64,000 bases of DNA from contig CALVAK010000002.1 of assembly GCA_944325525.1 (NCBI GenBank), forward strand, positions 62,001-126,000. The letters are read 5' to 3'. The notes under the pieces were generated by a model. The model had not been told where the DNA came from. It saw nothing but the letters and a program-made list of their open reading frames with translations, and did not search any database. Origin of the DNA: Candidatus Gastranaerophilales bacterium. Lineage in GTDB: Bacteria > Cyanobacteriota > Vampirovibrionia > Gastranaerophilales > Gastranaerophilaceae. Within the stretch, counting starts at the first letter, position 1; each line of letters starts with the position of its first letter. The position numbers and the translations under genes were made by a program. Shown here piece after piece: positions 44,155-53,086 of this stretch.

Positions 44155-46593
44155 TTAAAATTTCTTTAGTTGAGCAAATGTAGCATCTAAAGCCTTTTTG
44201 CCATTTTTACCAAAATCAACAATAAGCATTGAAGATGAACCAATTTCTTTTACATCTGATACTTTACCAATGCCAAATTTCGAATGAAAAACTCTCTCTC
44301 CGGGTTTAAACGAAATATTATTTATATTGGATGAATTATTATTAATAATTGCTTCAGCTTCATTTTGCTTTTGTTTTTTTTCAATTGATAATTTTTTAAT
44401 TGGATTATTTTCAAGAAGATTTTTTACACTATCTTCATCTTGAGTTGTTTTTCTTTTAATAACAAATGAAGTATTATGTGATGCGGGTTTTGGTGCAATG
44501 AAGTTTTTACCAAATGAAGTAATACTTTTAATGCTTCCGTCAGCATTTACGCCGTCATATTGCTTAGATTTTATTCTTGCTACTGCATTTCTGAAAGTAT
44601 AGGAAGCTGAATTTGACAGTTGATCTGATTCACAATAATCTATTAAATCCGAAGGGATTTCAGAAATGAAACGGCTTTGGTTATAGTATTTATATTCACC
44701 CCACATTTTTCGTCTTTTTGCAAAACTTAAATAAAGATTTTTTTTAGCACGTGTAATTCCGACATACATAAGTCGTCTTTCTTCTTCCATCTCGGAAGGA
44801 GAATCTAAAGACCTTGAGTGAGGGAAAATTCCATCTTCTAGTCCTGGGAGAAAGACTGTGTCAAATTCCAACCCTTTTGCACTATGAAGAGTCATCAATG
44901 TTAATGCTTGAGAGTCATCAACATAAGAATCAATATCACTAACAAGTGAAACCTGTGATAAAAATTCACCCAGAATATCTTCATCCTGAGGAGAAAACTC
45001 TTTAGCAACGCTTATAAATTCCTGAAGGTTATCAATTCGGCTTTCTGCTGTTGTTTCATCTTCTGTTTCTTTAATATCTTTAATATAGCCTGTTTTATCA
45101 AGAATATAAGCTATATATGCAGGTAAATCCATTTTATAAAAAGAGTTTTGAAAATCTTTAATTAGCTCGAAAAAGGCTTTCAATTTAGTTTGTGCAGTTG
45201 ATGAAAAATCATCATGCTTATCAATATCTGTTAATATATCTAAGAAATTAGAGCCGGAGTTTTGTGCAAGATTAAGAAGTTTATCAATTGTAGCAGGACC
45301 TATTGAGCGTTTTGGAACATTAATTATTCGCTTTAAACTCTGTGAATCATTTGGATTATATATTAGTTTTAAGTATGCAACTATATCTTTAATTTCTTTC
45401 CTATCATAAAATCTTAGTCCGCCTATAACTTTATAGGGAACATTATTCGAAATACATGCTTCTTCTATCGCACGGGATTGCGAGTTTGTTCTGTATAATA
45501 CAGCCATGTCAGATAAAGATTCTGTTAATGATAAGTGCTTTACTTCTCTTATTAAATTCATTGCCTCTTCTGATTCGTCATTAGCCTGGAACAAATTAAT
45601 TTTGTTTCCTTCACCTAAATTTGAATACAGATTTTTGCTGATTCTTTGCTTATTATTACAGATTACATTATTAGCTGCATTAAGTATAATTTCTGTGGAA
45701 CGATAATTTTGTTCAAGTTTAATCAAGTGAGTTTTTTTAAATGCAGACTGTAAATTAAGAATAATCTTATAATCGGCACCTCTCCAGCTATATATTGATT
45801 GGTCAACATCACCGACAACACAAAGACTTTTATCCGGAGGAATTTCATCTTCCGGTTTATTATTGCTATAAATACTTTTTATTATATTGTACTGGCATAT
45901 ATTCGTATCTTGAAACTCATCAACAAGAAGATGTCTAAACCTGTTAAAATATTTATTTCTGACAGAATCTGATTTTTCAAACAGTTTTACTGTCAAAACA
46001 AGCATGTCATCAAAATCAAGTGCATTATTTTGGCGGAGAAGTTTTTGATACTCAATATAAATCTGGGAGTATCTTTCAGTCCTGTAATCTCTTGCATAAG
46101 TAGCGTATGAATATGCATCACGCATTTTATTTTTTGCATTTGAAATAATTGTTTTTAAAAGTTTTGGCTGATATACTTTTTCGTCTAACTTACAGTTTTT
46201 GATTGCATTTTTAAGCATTGTCATTGAATCGGTATCATCATATATAACAAAGTTTTTAGTGTATTTTTCATTATCCTCTCCACAGTATTCTTCAATATCA
46301 GTTCTTAAAATTCTGCCTGAAATTGAATGAAAAGTACCAATCCACATTTTTTTTGCTTTATCTTCGCCAATTAAAGCTGAAAGTCTTTGTACCATTTCTT
46401 TTGCAGCTTTATTTGTAAAAGTAACCGCCAGAACTTCGTAAGGAGAAATACCGCTATTAACTAAATCAGCAATTCTTGTAGTTAAAACTTTTGTTTTTCC
46501 ACAGCCTGCACCGGCTAAAACAAGTACAGTACCTGTTTTTTGAAGAACAGCTTCCTTCTGTTCTCTGTTTAATCCCTCTAAAATATTTGACAT
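44155..46593 (-). CDS. pcrA: ATP-dependent DNA helicase PcrA/UvrD
   Basis: The 812-residue superfamily 1 helicase has the Q motif LNREQKEAVLQ, Walker A GAGCGKT (28-34), TFTNKAAKEM, DEFQDTN, VGDVDQSIYSWRGA, EQNYRST, and TLMTLHSAKGLEFDTVFLPG. The C-terminus (about 760-812, PGERVFHSKFGIGKV) is the Tudor-like domain that in PcrA/UvrD binds RNA polymerase. It acts in repair, replication conflict resolution and recombination control. An AAGGGG precedes the ATG closely. Confidence 0.96.
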   Translation of the reverse strand: MSNILEGLNREQKEAVLQKTGTVLVLAGAGCGKTKVLTTRIADLVNSGISPYEVLAVTFTNKAAKEMVQRLSALIGEDKAKKMWIGTFHSISGRILRTDIEEYCGEDNEKYTKNFVIYDDTDSMTMLKNAIKNCKLDEKVYQPKLLKTIISNAKNKMRDAYSYATYARDYRTERYSQIYIEYQKLLRQNNALDFDDMLVLTVKLFEKSDSVRNKYFNRFRHLLVDEFQDTNICQYNIIKSIYSNNKPEDEIPPDKSLCVVGDVDQSIYSWRGADYKIILNLQSAFKKTHLIKLEQNYRSTEIILNAANNVICNNKQRISKNLYSNLGEGNKINLFQANDESEEAMNLIREVKHLSLTESLSDMAVLYRTNSQSRAIEEACISNNVPYKVIGGLRFYDRKEIKDIVAYLKLIYNPNDSQSLKRIINVPKRSIGPATIDKLLNLAQNSGSNFLDILTDIDKHDDFSSTAQTKLKAFFELIKDFQNSFYKMDLPAYIAYILDKTGYIKDIKETEDETTAESRIDNLQEFISVAKEFSPQDEDILGEFLSQVSLVSDIDSYVDDSQALTLMTLHSAKGLEFDTVFLPGLEDGIFPHSRSLDSPSEMEEERRLMYVGITRAKKNLYLSFAKRRKMWGEYKYYNQSRFISEIPSDLIDYCESDQLSNSASYTFRNAVARIKSKQYDGVNADGSIKSITSFGKNFIAPKPASHNTSFVIKRKTTQDEDSVKNLLENNPIKKLSIEKKQKQNEAEAIINNNSSNINNISFKPGERVFHSKFGIGKVSDVKEIGSSSMLIVDFGKNGKKALDATFAQLKKF

Positions 46594-46672
46594 ATCCCCT
46601 TTTATTTTTTTAAAATTATGCTATTATAAATTATATTATAAAAATATTTATTTAGCTAAATTAGGAAAAAAT

Positions 46673-47236
46673 ATGTCAGACGAGAATAAAAACGAACAAC
46701 AAATTATGGTTCCTATTGATGAGGATCTTGACATGGTCAAATCAAATGACCCGAATGTAATGGATGCACTGGCTATGGAACTGGCAACGATACAGCAATC
46801 AGCAAAAAAAGTTGCAATAATTGGTAGCAGAAATCTTCCAATAACTCATCAACAAATTATTGAAATTTTATCTTATGCACTTGTAATACAAGGAAATACA
46901 GTAATTACAAGTGGTGGCTCGTCTGGTACAAATGCTGCGACAATAAGAGGTGCAATGAAAGCAAATCCTGATAAATTGCGAGTAATTCTGCCTCAAACAA
47001 TTGGACAGCAGCCATCTGACGTCCAAGACCAGTTAATAGGTGTGCCAAATATAATTGAGCATCCGGACAGATCAATGATGACTCTTGCTGATGCAAGCCG
47101 TATATGTAACAGAGAAATTATTGATGAGTGTCAGCAATTGATTTGTTTTCTGTCACATACATCAAATACTCTTCATAAAGCTATTAAGCACGCTGAGGAT
47201 TCTCACAAGGTTGTAACAGCTTTCTATTTAGATTAA
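46673..47236 (+). CDS. Short DprA/SLOG-like Rossmann protein
   Basis: The 187-residue protein has a SLOG-type nucleotide-binding core: KKVAIIGSRNLPITHQQII (about 44-62), a strand-loop VITSGGSSGTNAATIRGA (about 82-99) and VILPQTIG. The SR-N and GG-S-G-x-N motifs match DprA/Smf and related SLOG proteins, but the length is only the Rossmann part without the SAM or winged-helix domains. Short homologues in cyanobacteria are commonly labelled DNA recombination-mediator protein A; whether they load RecA is not shown. AGGA precedes the ATG. Confidence 0.75.
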   Translation: MSDENKNEQQIMVPIDEDLDMVKSNDPNVMDALAMELATIQQSAKKVAIIGSRNLPITHQQIIEILSYALVIQGNTVITSGGSSGTNAATIRGAMKANPDKLRVILPQTIGQQPSDVQDQLIGVPNIIEHPDRSMMTLADASRICNREIIDECQQLICFLSHTSNTLHKAIKHAEDSHKVVTAFYLD

Positions 47237-48516
47237 TGATTTAATTTTTTATATATGTCTTTAGCTGCGGCTTCACCCATCGAAAAACAACTCTGTTGTG
47301 TTCTAAGAGCTGATTGTGCTTCAAAATCTGCACTTAATATTCTTCCTGTCGCATAAAGGTTATCGAATTTTGAGGAAATTAAGGATTCTACTGGTAAATA
47401 ATAGGTATGTTTGGAGAAAATAAGTTTATCATTTTGCGGCTTATCAGAATGAATATCAATAGGATAATCGCAAGCAAGTGCAGGATTACAAGGTATTTTG
47501 TCAGATAATAAATCACTATATTTTGTTATGCATTTGCCTTTTATTCTAACTGATTCTCTTATTCCGAGAATGTCAGATATATTTGAAATATATGCATCTT
47601 TAAACCCAGGTAAAAATCTCTTGCAGAAAGCTGCGATTCTTATAATTCGCTGTCTGCCTTGAATTAACGCTGATGAGTAAACAAATGGGTCATTAATATC
47701 TCCATTGTTTTTAAAAATAATCCTCGGGCAATTAAAGGCAAGAGCATCAGGCATTTTAGGTATAGAAAATACCTGAAAATAAGCTGTATCTGAGTATTCA
47801 AGTACTTTTAACCTGACAGCTTCTTTGAATAAAGGTGCTAATGCCCATTTTCTTGATATATCCCATGTGTAAGCGGTTGAAAGATATATACCTCTATCTG
47901 TTTTTTCAACTGTTGTTACATTTATGTCTTTATCAATTTCAAGCAGCCAGTTTGAGAACGTTTCTATATTAATACCTGACATAATAAATCTTAAACCAGG
48001 ATTTTGAAATTTATTTTCAGAATTTTGAAATTCACAATTTAGTAATTTAAAAATTTTTCCTTGTGCAGTTGCATCTATAATATATTTCGATTCAATATAT
48101 AACGATAATAATTTGTGCGATATTTCAGAGTTAAAAATGCCGGTTTTAGAGGAATATTTTATACAACACGGCTCAGAAGAGAATAGAATAGGGCAATTAA
48201 CAGATGTAAGCATATCATCAAAGACAATTTTCAATAGTTCTGGGTTAAACCATGCTTCGTTTCCGTCAATATACGTGTGTCTTGCATTATATTTATCGGC
48301 AAAAGTCTTTAAGTCATTGAAGAAATCAGTATTTATATTTTCAGTATTAACTTTCATAGACGGAATAACAAGCCCCTGAGTAATAGCACCACCTAATACA
48401 TCAGATTTTTCTATAAGCAGCGTATTTATTCCTAGTTTTGAAGCAATATAAGCTGCAGCAATTCCTGAAGTACCGCCACCGAAGACAACTAAATCATATT
48501 TTAATTTTTTAATCAT
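47233..48516 (-). CDS. FAD-dependent oxidoreductase
   Basis: The 427-residue protein opens with the FAD-binding DLVVFGGGTSGIAAAYIASKLG (dinucleotide motif about 13-18) and has ATGRILSADFEAQSALRTQQSC near the C-terminus, as in the FAD_oxidored (pfam12831-like) group of putative dehydrogenases that often carry a GGxTxG fold. No partner genes define the substrate. It is convergent with the DprA-like gene (4-base overlap). Confidence 0.8.
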   Translation of the reverse strand: MIKKLKYDLVVFGGGTSGIAAAYIASKLGINTLLIEKSDVLGGAITQGLVIPSMKVNTENINTDFFNDLKTFADKYNARHTYIDGNEAWFNPELLKIVFDDMLTSVNCPILFSSEPCCIKYSSKTGIFNSEISHKLLSLYIESKYIIDATAQGKIFKLLNCEFQNSENKFQNPGLRFIMSGINIETFSNWLLEIDKDINVTTVEKTDRGIYLSTAYTWDISRKWALAPLFKEAVRLKVLEYSDTAYFQVFSIPKMPDALAFNCPRIIFKNNGDINDPFVYSSALIQGRQRIIRIAAFCKRFLPGFKDAYISNISDILGIRESVRIKGKCITKYSDLLSDKIPCNPALACDYPIDIHSDKPQNDKLIFSKHTYYLPVESLISSKFDNLYATGRILSADFEAQSALRTQQSCFSMGEAAAKDIYKKLNH

Positions 48517-48670
48517 TTTTTTATATTAATATAATTTTTTTTTATTAGCAAAATTTTTAAACTTTTTTATATATTATTTCTATAAGATATATAACTATAA
48601 TAATATAGGGTTATAATTATATATCGACCAGATATAAGTAAAAATTAAATTATTATAATATAATACAAAT

Positions 48671-49714
48671 ATGAATGAATTAATTTTTTACAAAACGGCA
48701 GACAATTCTACAGGACTATATAATAATTTAGTAAAAGATATTTACCATTCAAAAACCGGTGCACTTAAAGAAGCTTTTGAAAAATTTATTTATCCGATAA
48801 ATTTAAAAAATATTTTAACAAATAAAAATAATATAAATGTTTTAGATATATGTTCGGGTATTTTGTATAATACAAAAGCATTAATATCAAGTATTAATGA
48901 TGATGTTAAAGCAAATATTGATTGTATTGATAAAAATAAGGAACTTTCAATTCTTGCACCCTTTATTTCTGATTCATTATTCAATGAAAGTATAAATTTA
49001 AAAATACTAAATCAATTATTAGAAAATGGAATAACAATGGATGAAATCATTTTATGCTTAAAATTGTATTATACTCCTGAAAATTTTTCATTTTTTTTAC
49101 CTTTTACATCATATTTTATCAACTTTATTAAAAACTTGCCTTATAAAAACAACCTGCATTGTCAAAATAAACGTTTTTTACATAATATATATTATGAGTA
49201 TATATCGACAAGCATGAACAAACGTTCTAGTTTAAATGAATATGAGAATTTAAGGTTAAATTTTGAATTCTGCGATGCAAGAAATTTCATTAAAAAAACT
49301 GATACAATTTATGACATTATCTTCCTCGACGGCTTCTCTCCTCAAAAGGACCCTTGTCTTTGGAGTGAAGATTTTATAAAAGAACTTTCTTCTCATTTAA
49401 ATTATAACTCTATAATTGTTTCATATTCAAAATCAACTCCATTTAGAGCTGCTCTATTAAATTCAAATTTATTTGTTGGAAAAACTTTTATTGAAAATGT
49501 TGATTCAGGTACTATTGCGAGCAATAATCCTCAAAATATTAATTTTAAGCTTTCTGACTTTGATTTAAACCTAATAAATACAAGATGTGGTATTACATAT
49601 AAAGATAAAAATTTGAATCTTTCTCCCTCCGAAATTATTTCTAACAGAAAATTAGAGCAGAATACTTCATCAAGAGTTTCTTCTACTAAATTTTTGAAAT
49701 CATTAAAAAAATAA
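48671..49714 (+). CDS. MnmC/MnmD-like tRNA methyltransferase
   Basis: The 347-residue protein has a SAM-binding segment VLDICSGILYNTKALI (57-72) and the DGFSPQKDPCLW motif (220-231) that marks the MnmC N-terminal methyltransferase (MnmD), which methylates the aminomethyl group of 5-aminomethyl-2-thiouridine at tRNA position 34. The FAD-dependent oxidase half of MnmC is absent; the neighbouring FAD oxidoreductase is on the other strand and is not obviously its partner. A TATAAT ends 6 bases before the ATG and there is no Shine-Dalgarno, so the mRNA may be leaderless. Confidence 0.85.
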   Translation: MNELIFYKTADNSTGLYNNLVKDIYHSKTGALKEAFEKFIYPINLKNILTNKNNINVLDICSGILYNTKALISSINDDVKANIDCIDKNKELSILAPFISDSLFNESINLKILNQLLENGITMDEIILCLKLYYTPENFSFFLPFTSYFINFIKNLPYKNNLHCQNKRFLHNIYYEYISTSMNKRSSLNEYENLRLNFEFCDARNFIKKTDTIYDIIFLDGFSPQKDPCLWSEDFIKELSSHLNYNSIIVSYSKSTPFRAALLNSNLFVGKTFIENVDSGTIASNNPQNINFKLSDFDLNLINTRCGITYKDKNLNLSPSEIISNRKLEQNTSSRVSSTKFLKSLKK

Positions 49715-49939
49715 TATTATAACTATATTTCCTATCGATATAATTATTAATAAAAGATTATAGTTATATATCTATTAGAATTATATTAAAGAAAAATATA
49801 CTAAAAAATTTTTATTTAAATTTTTATTTGATAAATTTTTTATTTTATCATTTATAAAAAAAATTAATTAGTCGAAATAAAAATTTTATGCGGGATTTTT
49901 GTTTTGTTCTAAACTTTTAATATTAGTTAGGAGGCTGAA
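49715..49939. other. AT-rich intergenic region before the response regulator
   Basis: Very AT-rich sequence with many A and T tracts. TATAACTATA-type words here recall those upstream of the MnmD-like gene (around 48589-48598). No ORF or RNA gene is supported. An AGGAGG Shine-Dalgarno for the regulator is at its right end. Confidence 0.4.
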
Positions 49940-50608
49940 ATGAACATTAACACAATAAAGTTAATGCTTGTTGAAGATCACAAACTAATCAGAGTGGGAG
50001 TAAGGACTCTATTTGAAGAGTCGCAAGGCTTTGAAGTTGTTGCTGAAGCTGAAACAGGTAAAGACGCTGTAAATAAGGCATTACAATACAATCCGGATAT
50101 CATAATGCTTGACATTATGCTTCCTGATATGTCAGGATTAAAGGTTATAAAGGCAATTCAAGATGAAGATATTAATTCTAAAATAATTATTCTTTCTTCT
50201 GACAATAATATAGAAGATATATTAAAAGCGTTATCACTCGGAGTATATGCATATATAATTAAAGATGTTAATACAGACATATTAACTTACATTGTAAAAA
50301 CGGTAAATGATGGTGCTATATGGCTTGACCCTAAAATAGTACCTCTATTAAGAGAGAAATCTGACAAGATAATTCCGCAGAAAAAAACTTCAAGAGCTAT
50401 GTTTAGAAATTCACACTCTAATCTAACACAGAGAGAGTACGAAGTTTTAAAGCTGGTTGTTGATGGAAAATCAAATCAGGAAATAGCAAATCAACTATAT
50501 ATTAGTGAGCATACTGCAAAAGCACATGTATGCAATATTATTCAAAAACTTCTTGTTGATGACAGGACTCAGGCTGCAGTTAAAGCGATTAAAGAAGGTA
50601 TTGTGTAA
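49940..50608 (+). CDS. Response regulator, NarL/FixJ family
   Basis: The 222-residue protein has a receiver domain with acidic pocket Glu12-Asp13, phosphoacceptor Asp58 (IIMLDIMLPD) and Lys108 (YIIKD), a linker, and a C-terminal LuxR-type helix-turn-helix (162-222, LTQREYEVLKLVVDGKSNQEIA). It is an orphan: no histidine kinase gene is in the neighbourhood. A strong AGGAGG precedes the ATG. Confidence 0.94.
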   Translation: MNINTIKLMLVEDHKLIRVGVRTLFEESQGFEVVAEAETGKDAVNKALQYNPDIIMLDIMLPDMSGLKVIKAIQDEDINSKIIILSSDNNIEDILKALSLGVYAYIIKDVNTDILTYIVKTVNDGAIWLDPKIVPLLREKSDKIIPQKKTSRAMFRNSHSNLTQREYEVLKLVVDGKSNQEIANQLYISEHTAKAHVCNIIQKLLVDDRTQAAVKAIKEGIV

Positions 50609-50717
50609 ATTTAATGATAAATTTATTTATTAAAGTTACGAAATATTAAACTTATTTAAAATATTAACAAAAAAAATAATAATCTGACTTATAATAAATA
50701 AAAAAATCGGAGGATTT

Positions 50718-51857
50718 ATGTCTGATACAAATATTGAACAAAGGAAAATACAAATAGATGAGCTGCCTGCTGAAATACCAAATTTCTCTTCAACATTTGA
50801 ATCAAAGGACTCAATAATAAAAAAGTGGATTATAAACTGGATAAAATCGGCTTTTTCTAATAATTTAATAAAAGAAAATGATATCCTTCCAAAAAAATCA
50901 GATATATCTGATTATTTAGGAGTAAGCGTTGGTACAGTTCAAAATGCAATCAGGTATGTTGAAGATGAGGGTTATTTAAAATCTAAACAAAAAATTGGTA
51001 CTATGATTTCAAATTTTACAAATCCTATCTCTGATATCAGAAAATCTACTTCAAGAAGAGATAAAACAGTATATGCTATAAAAAAATATATTATTCAAAA
51101 AGATTTACTTTTAAATAAATCTATTCCATCAACTAGAAAAATGTCTGAAATACTCGGTATATCACAAAATACAACAAGATTGGCTTATGAATATCTTTGT
51201 AATGAAGGAATAATTGAATCAAGACAAACAAGAGGAAACGATTCAAATTGGATACTTATAAAATATCCTTCATTAATATACAGTGAAATGAAGTCTATAA
51301 ATATATTATCGTCTGATACTCTCGTACATAAAGTTACAGATGATTTAAAGGATTATTTGTCGAAAAACTTTTCTGTAGGAGATAAAATTCCATCTCATGA
51401 TTGTCTGTCAAAATCTTTAAATGTTAGTATAAAAACTATACATGATGCAGTAAAAAAGCTGAATGATGAAGGTATTCTTATTTCCAGAAGAGGCAGATAC
51501 GGTACAATCCTCGCAAAAAATCCTCTAAAACCGGTTTTTGAACCCTTAAGAGAAAATTCAATATTTTCCCGTGCTGATGATGCTGCCTTTTACAGCTATC
51601 AAAAAATTGAAGATAAAATTATTAACTTAATTTCCAGCAACTATAATCCAGGAGATAAACTTCCTTCAATGAAAGATTTATCATTAAAATTTGATGTAAG
51701 TACTAATACAATAAGAAAAGCACTAAATTCAATTGCCGAACAAGGCTATATTACTTTTGGTAGAGGCAGGTACGGCGGAACTTTCATTGTTGATATTCCT
51801 TCTACTCAATCAAAACAACAATATCAATGGTTATCCATAAATCCGGATTACAGGTAA
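50718..51857 (+). CDS. Regulator with four tandem GntR-type winged-helix domains
   Basis: The 379-residue protein consists almost entirely of four GntR-like winged helices, at about 32-98, 115-182, 203-267 and 295-360. Each shows the same order: a helix, G-D or an equivalent before LPS/IPS, a recognition helix such as VSTNTIRKAL or VSIKTIHDAV, then EGI/QGY and a wing ending RGRYG-T. No FCD, UTRA or aminotransferase effector domain is present, which is exceptional for GntR. The two C-terminal units are more similar to each other. It may bind a long or bent operator as a monomer. AATCGGAGG precedes the ATG. Confidence 0.85.
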   Translation: MSDTNIEQRKIQIDELPAEIPNFSSTFESKDSIIKKWIINWIKSAFSNNLIKENDILPKKSDISDYLGVSVGTVQNAIRYVEDEGYLKSKQKIGTMISNFTNPISDIRKSTSRRDKTVYAIKKYIIQKDLLLNKSIPSTRKMSEILGISQNTTRLAYEYLCNEGIIESRQTRGNDSNWILIKYPSLIYSEMKSINILSSDTLVHKVTDDLKDYLSKNFSVGDKIPSHDCLSKSLNVSIKTIHDAVKKLNDEGILISRRGRYGTILAKNPLKPVFEPLRENSIFSRADDAAFYSYQKIEDKIINLISSNYNPGDKLPSMKDLSLKFDVSTNTIRKALNSIAEQGYITFGRGRYGGTFIVDIPSTQSKQQYQWLSINPDYR

Positions 51858-52042
51858 TTTTTATGTTTAAAAAAACAATTTATTTAAACAAATTTTACAA
51901 TAATATAACTCAAATATAAAGGCATATTTTTAAAACTGCCTTATTGTACAGAATGAAAACTAAATACAAAAATGTTATTATAATAGTATAATTCGCTTTT
52001 TAAGCATCTTATAAATGTAATAATTTAAATGGAGGTTTCCCT

Positions 52043-52210
52043 ATGTCAAACACAGCTACTGATTTAACTAAAAATTCATCAAAAATTACTTCAAAATTTA
52101 CAGAAGAATTTGAAAAATATTTAAAAATGCAATCTTTAAAAACAACCTTTAACGGATGTGATATTGAAACATTCAGTTGGTATAAAAAAATGTTAGGCAT
52201 AGGTTGCTAA
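52043..52210 (+). CDS. 55-residue small protein with strong expression signals
   Basis: An ATG at 52043 follows a perfect GGAGG (8 bases spacing) and opens a 55-codon frame that ends in TAA, directly followed by a strong terminator. The peptide has a polar Ser/Thr-rich start (MSNTATDLTKNSSK), a helical charged middle (FTEEFEKYLKMQ) and a C-terminus with two Cys (TFNGCDIETFSWYKKM-LGIGC). The codon use and tight signals favour a real, strongly expressed gene with its own promoter (TATAAT-like at 51982-51987). No family is recognised; a small regulator, secreted peptide or precursor is possible. Confidence 0.65.
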   Translation: MSNTATDLTKNSSKITSKFTEEFEKYLKMQSLKTTFNGCDIETFSWYKKMLGIGC

Positions 52211-52225
52211 AAGGTTTATAAAATA

Positions 52226-52254
52226 AAAAAGGAAGCTTTAAGCTTCCTTTTTTA
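52226..52254 (+). terminator. Terminator after the 55-residue gene
   Basis: A GGAAGCTT/AAGCTTCC stem with a minimal loop, flanked by an A-run and a T-run, follows the small gene. Confidence 0.8.
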
Positions 52255-52260
52255 TTTTAT

Positions 52261-52289
52261 ATGACATTATATAGATTTTTTGCTAAACT
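52261..52289 (+). promoter_or_regulatory. Promoter of VWA gene 1
   Basis: ATGACA (52261-52266), 17 bases and extended -10 TGC-TAAACT (TAAACT at 52284-52289). The same architecture precedes the other two VWA genes. The ATG follows only 9 bases later. Confidence 0.65.
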
Positions 52290-52298
52290 TATATTATT

Positions 52299-53042
52299 AT
52301 GAGCAAATCTTTATTTATAATTTTTTTATCATTATTCTTACTATTTAACATATTGCCGGTAAAAGCTGAAGAAGAAGTCCTTATACTTTTGGATTCATCT
52401 GTAAGTATGCTTGAAGAAATAGATGGTACACCAAAATATATTATGGCTATTGATGCTGCAAAAGATGTTCTTTCAAGAACAAATCCATCTAAGAAAATTG
52501 GACTTAGAATTATAGGAATGCAGCTTAACTCTAATATTTTTAAATATATTCAAAATCCTGATAACTTATGTAAGGCTACAGAAATTATTAACCCTATTAT
52601 GAGAAATAATCTCAGTAGTATTACCGAAAGTCTTGACAGTATAATTCCATTAGGAACTACTCCTTTAACTTTTAGTCTTGCTACTGCAATTACTAATGAT
52701 TTTTCGAATAAGGCATATCCAAAACACATAATTCTTATTTCTGATGGTGCAGAAAGCTGTGATAAAGATCCTTGTGCTTATATCAGAGAAATTACAACTT
52801 ACAGAAAAGATATAAAAATTGATATTATTGCAATAAATGTAAAACCTGAAGATTTTATACAGCTTAAATGTTTGTCTGATGCTTCAAGTGGAGATATTAA
52901 ATTAGTAACTACTCCTAGTGAAATGCAAGCAGCATTTTCTGCATTTTTCCCTGAGATAAAATATAATTTTGAAAAAACAAATATTTTAAATTCTAAACCC
53001 GGAGTTTTATACAAAAATTTTATGTTTGAAACAACTCAATAA
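52299..53042 (+). CDS. Exported VWA-domain protein 1
   Basis: The 247-residue protein has a signal peptide (SLFIIFLSLFLLFNILPVKA) and a von Willebrand factor A domain with a complete MIDAS: Asp32-x-Ser34-x-Ser36 (LDSSVSM), the conserved Thr in GTTPLTFSL and Asp in LISDGAESCDKDPC. A CxxxxC pair (ESCDKDPC) is shared by all three proteins. It may bind a ligand through metal at the cell surface or periplasm. No other domain is present. Confidence 0.88.
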   Translation: MSKSLFIIFLSLFLLFNILPVKAEEEVLILLDSSVSMLEEIDGTPKYIMAIDAAKDVLSRTNPSKKIGLRIIGMQLNSNIFKYIQNPDNLCKATEIINPIMRNNLSSITESLDSIIPLGTTPLTFSLATAITNDFSNKAYPKHIILISDGAESCDKDPCAYIREITTYRKDIKIDIIAINVKPEDFIQLKCLSDASSGDIKLVTTPSEMQAAFSAFFPEIKYNFEKTNILNSKPGVLYKNFMFETTQ

Positions 53043-53070
53043 TGACACAAACAAAAATTTTTGCTAAACT
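53042..53070 (+). promoter_or_regulatory. Promoter of VWA gene 2
   Basis: ATGACA (53042-53047), 17 bases and TGC-TAAACT (TAAACT at 53065-53070). The ATG of the -35 box is in frame with the gene, but it is not the start. Confidence 0.65.
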
Positions 53071-53086
53071 TTTTACAGGTATTTAT

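Noticed and set aside
53042..53086. Longer VWA protein 2 from ATG 53042 (likewise protein 3 from 54041)
   Set aside because: These ATGs are the first bases of the ATGACA -35 boxes; the signal peptides begin at the later ATGs.
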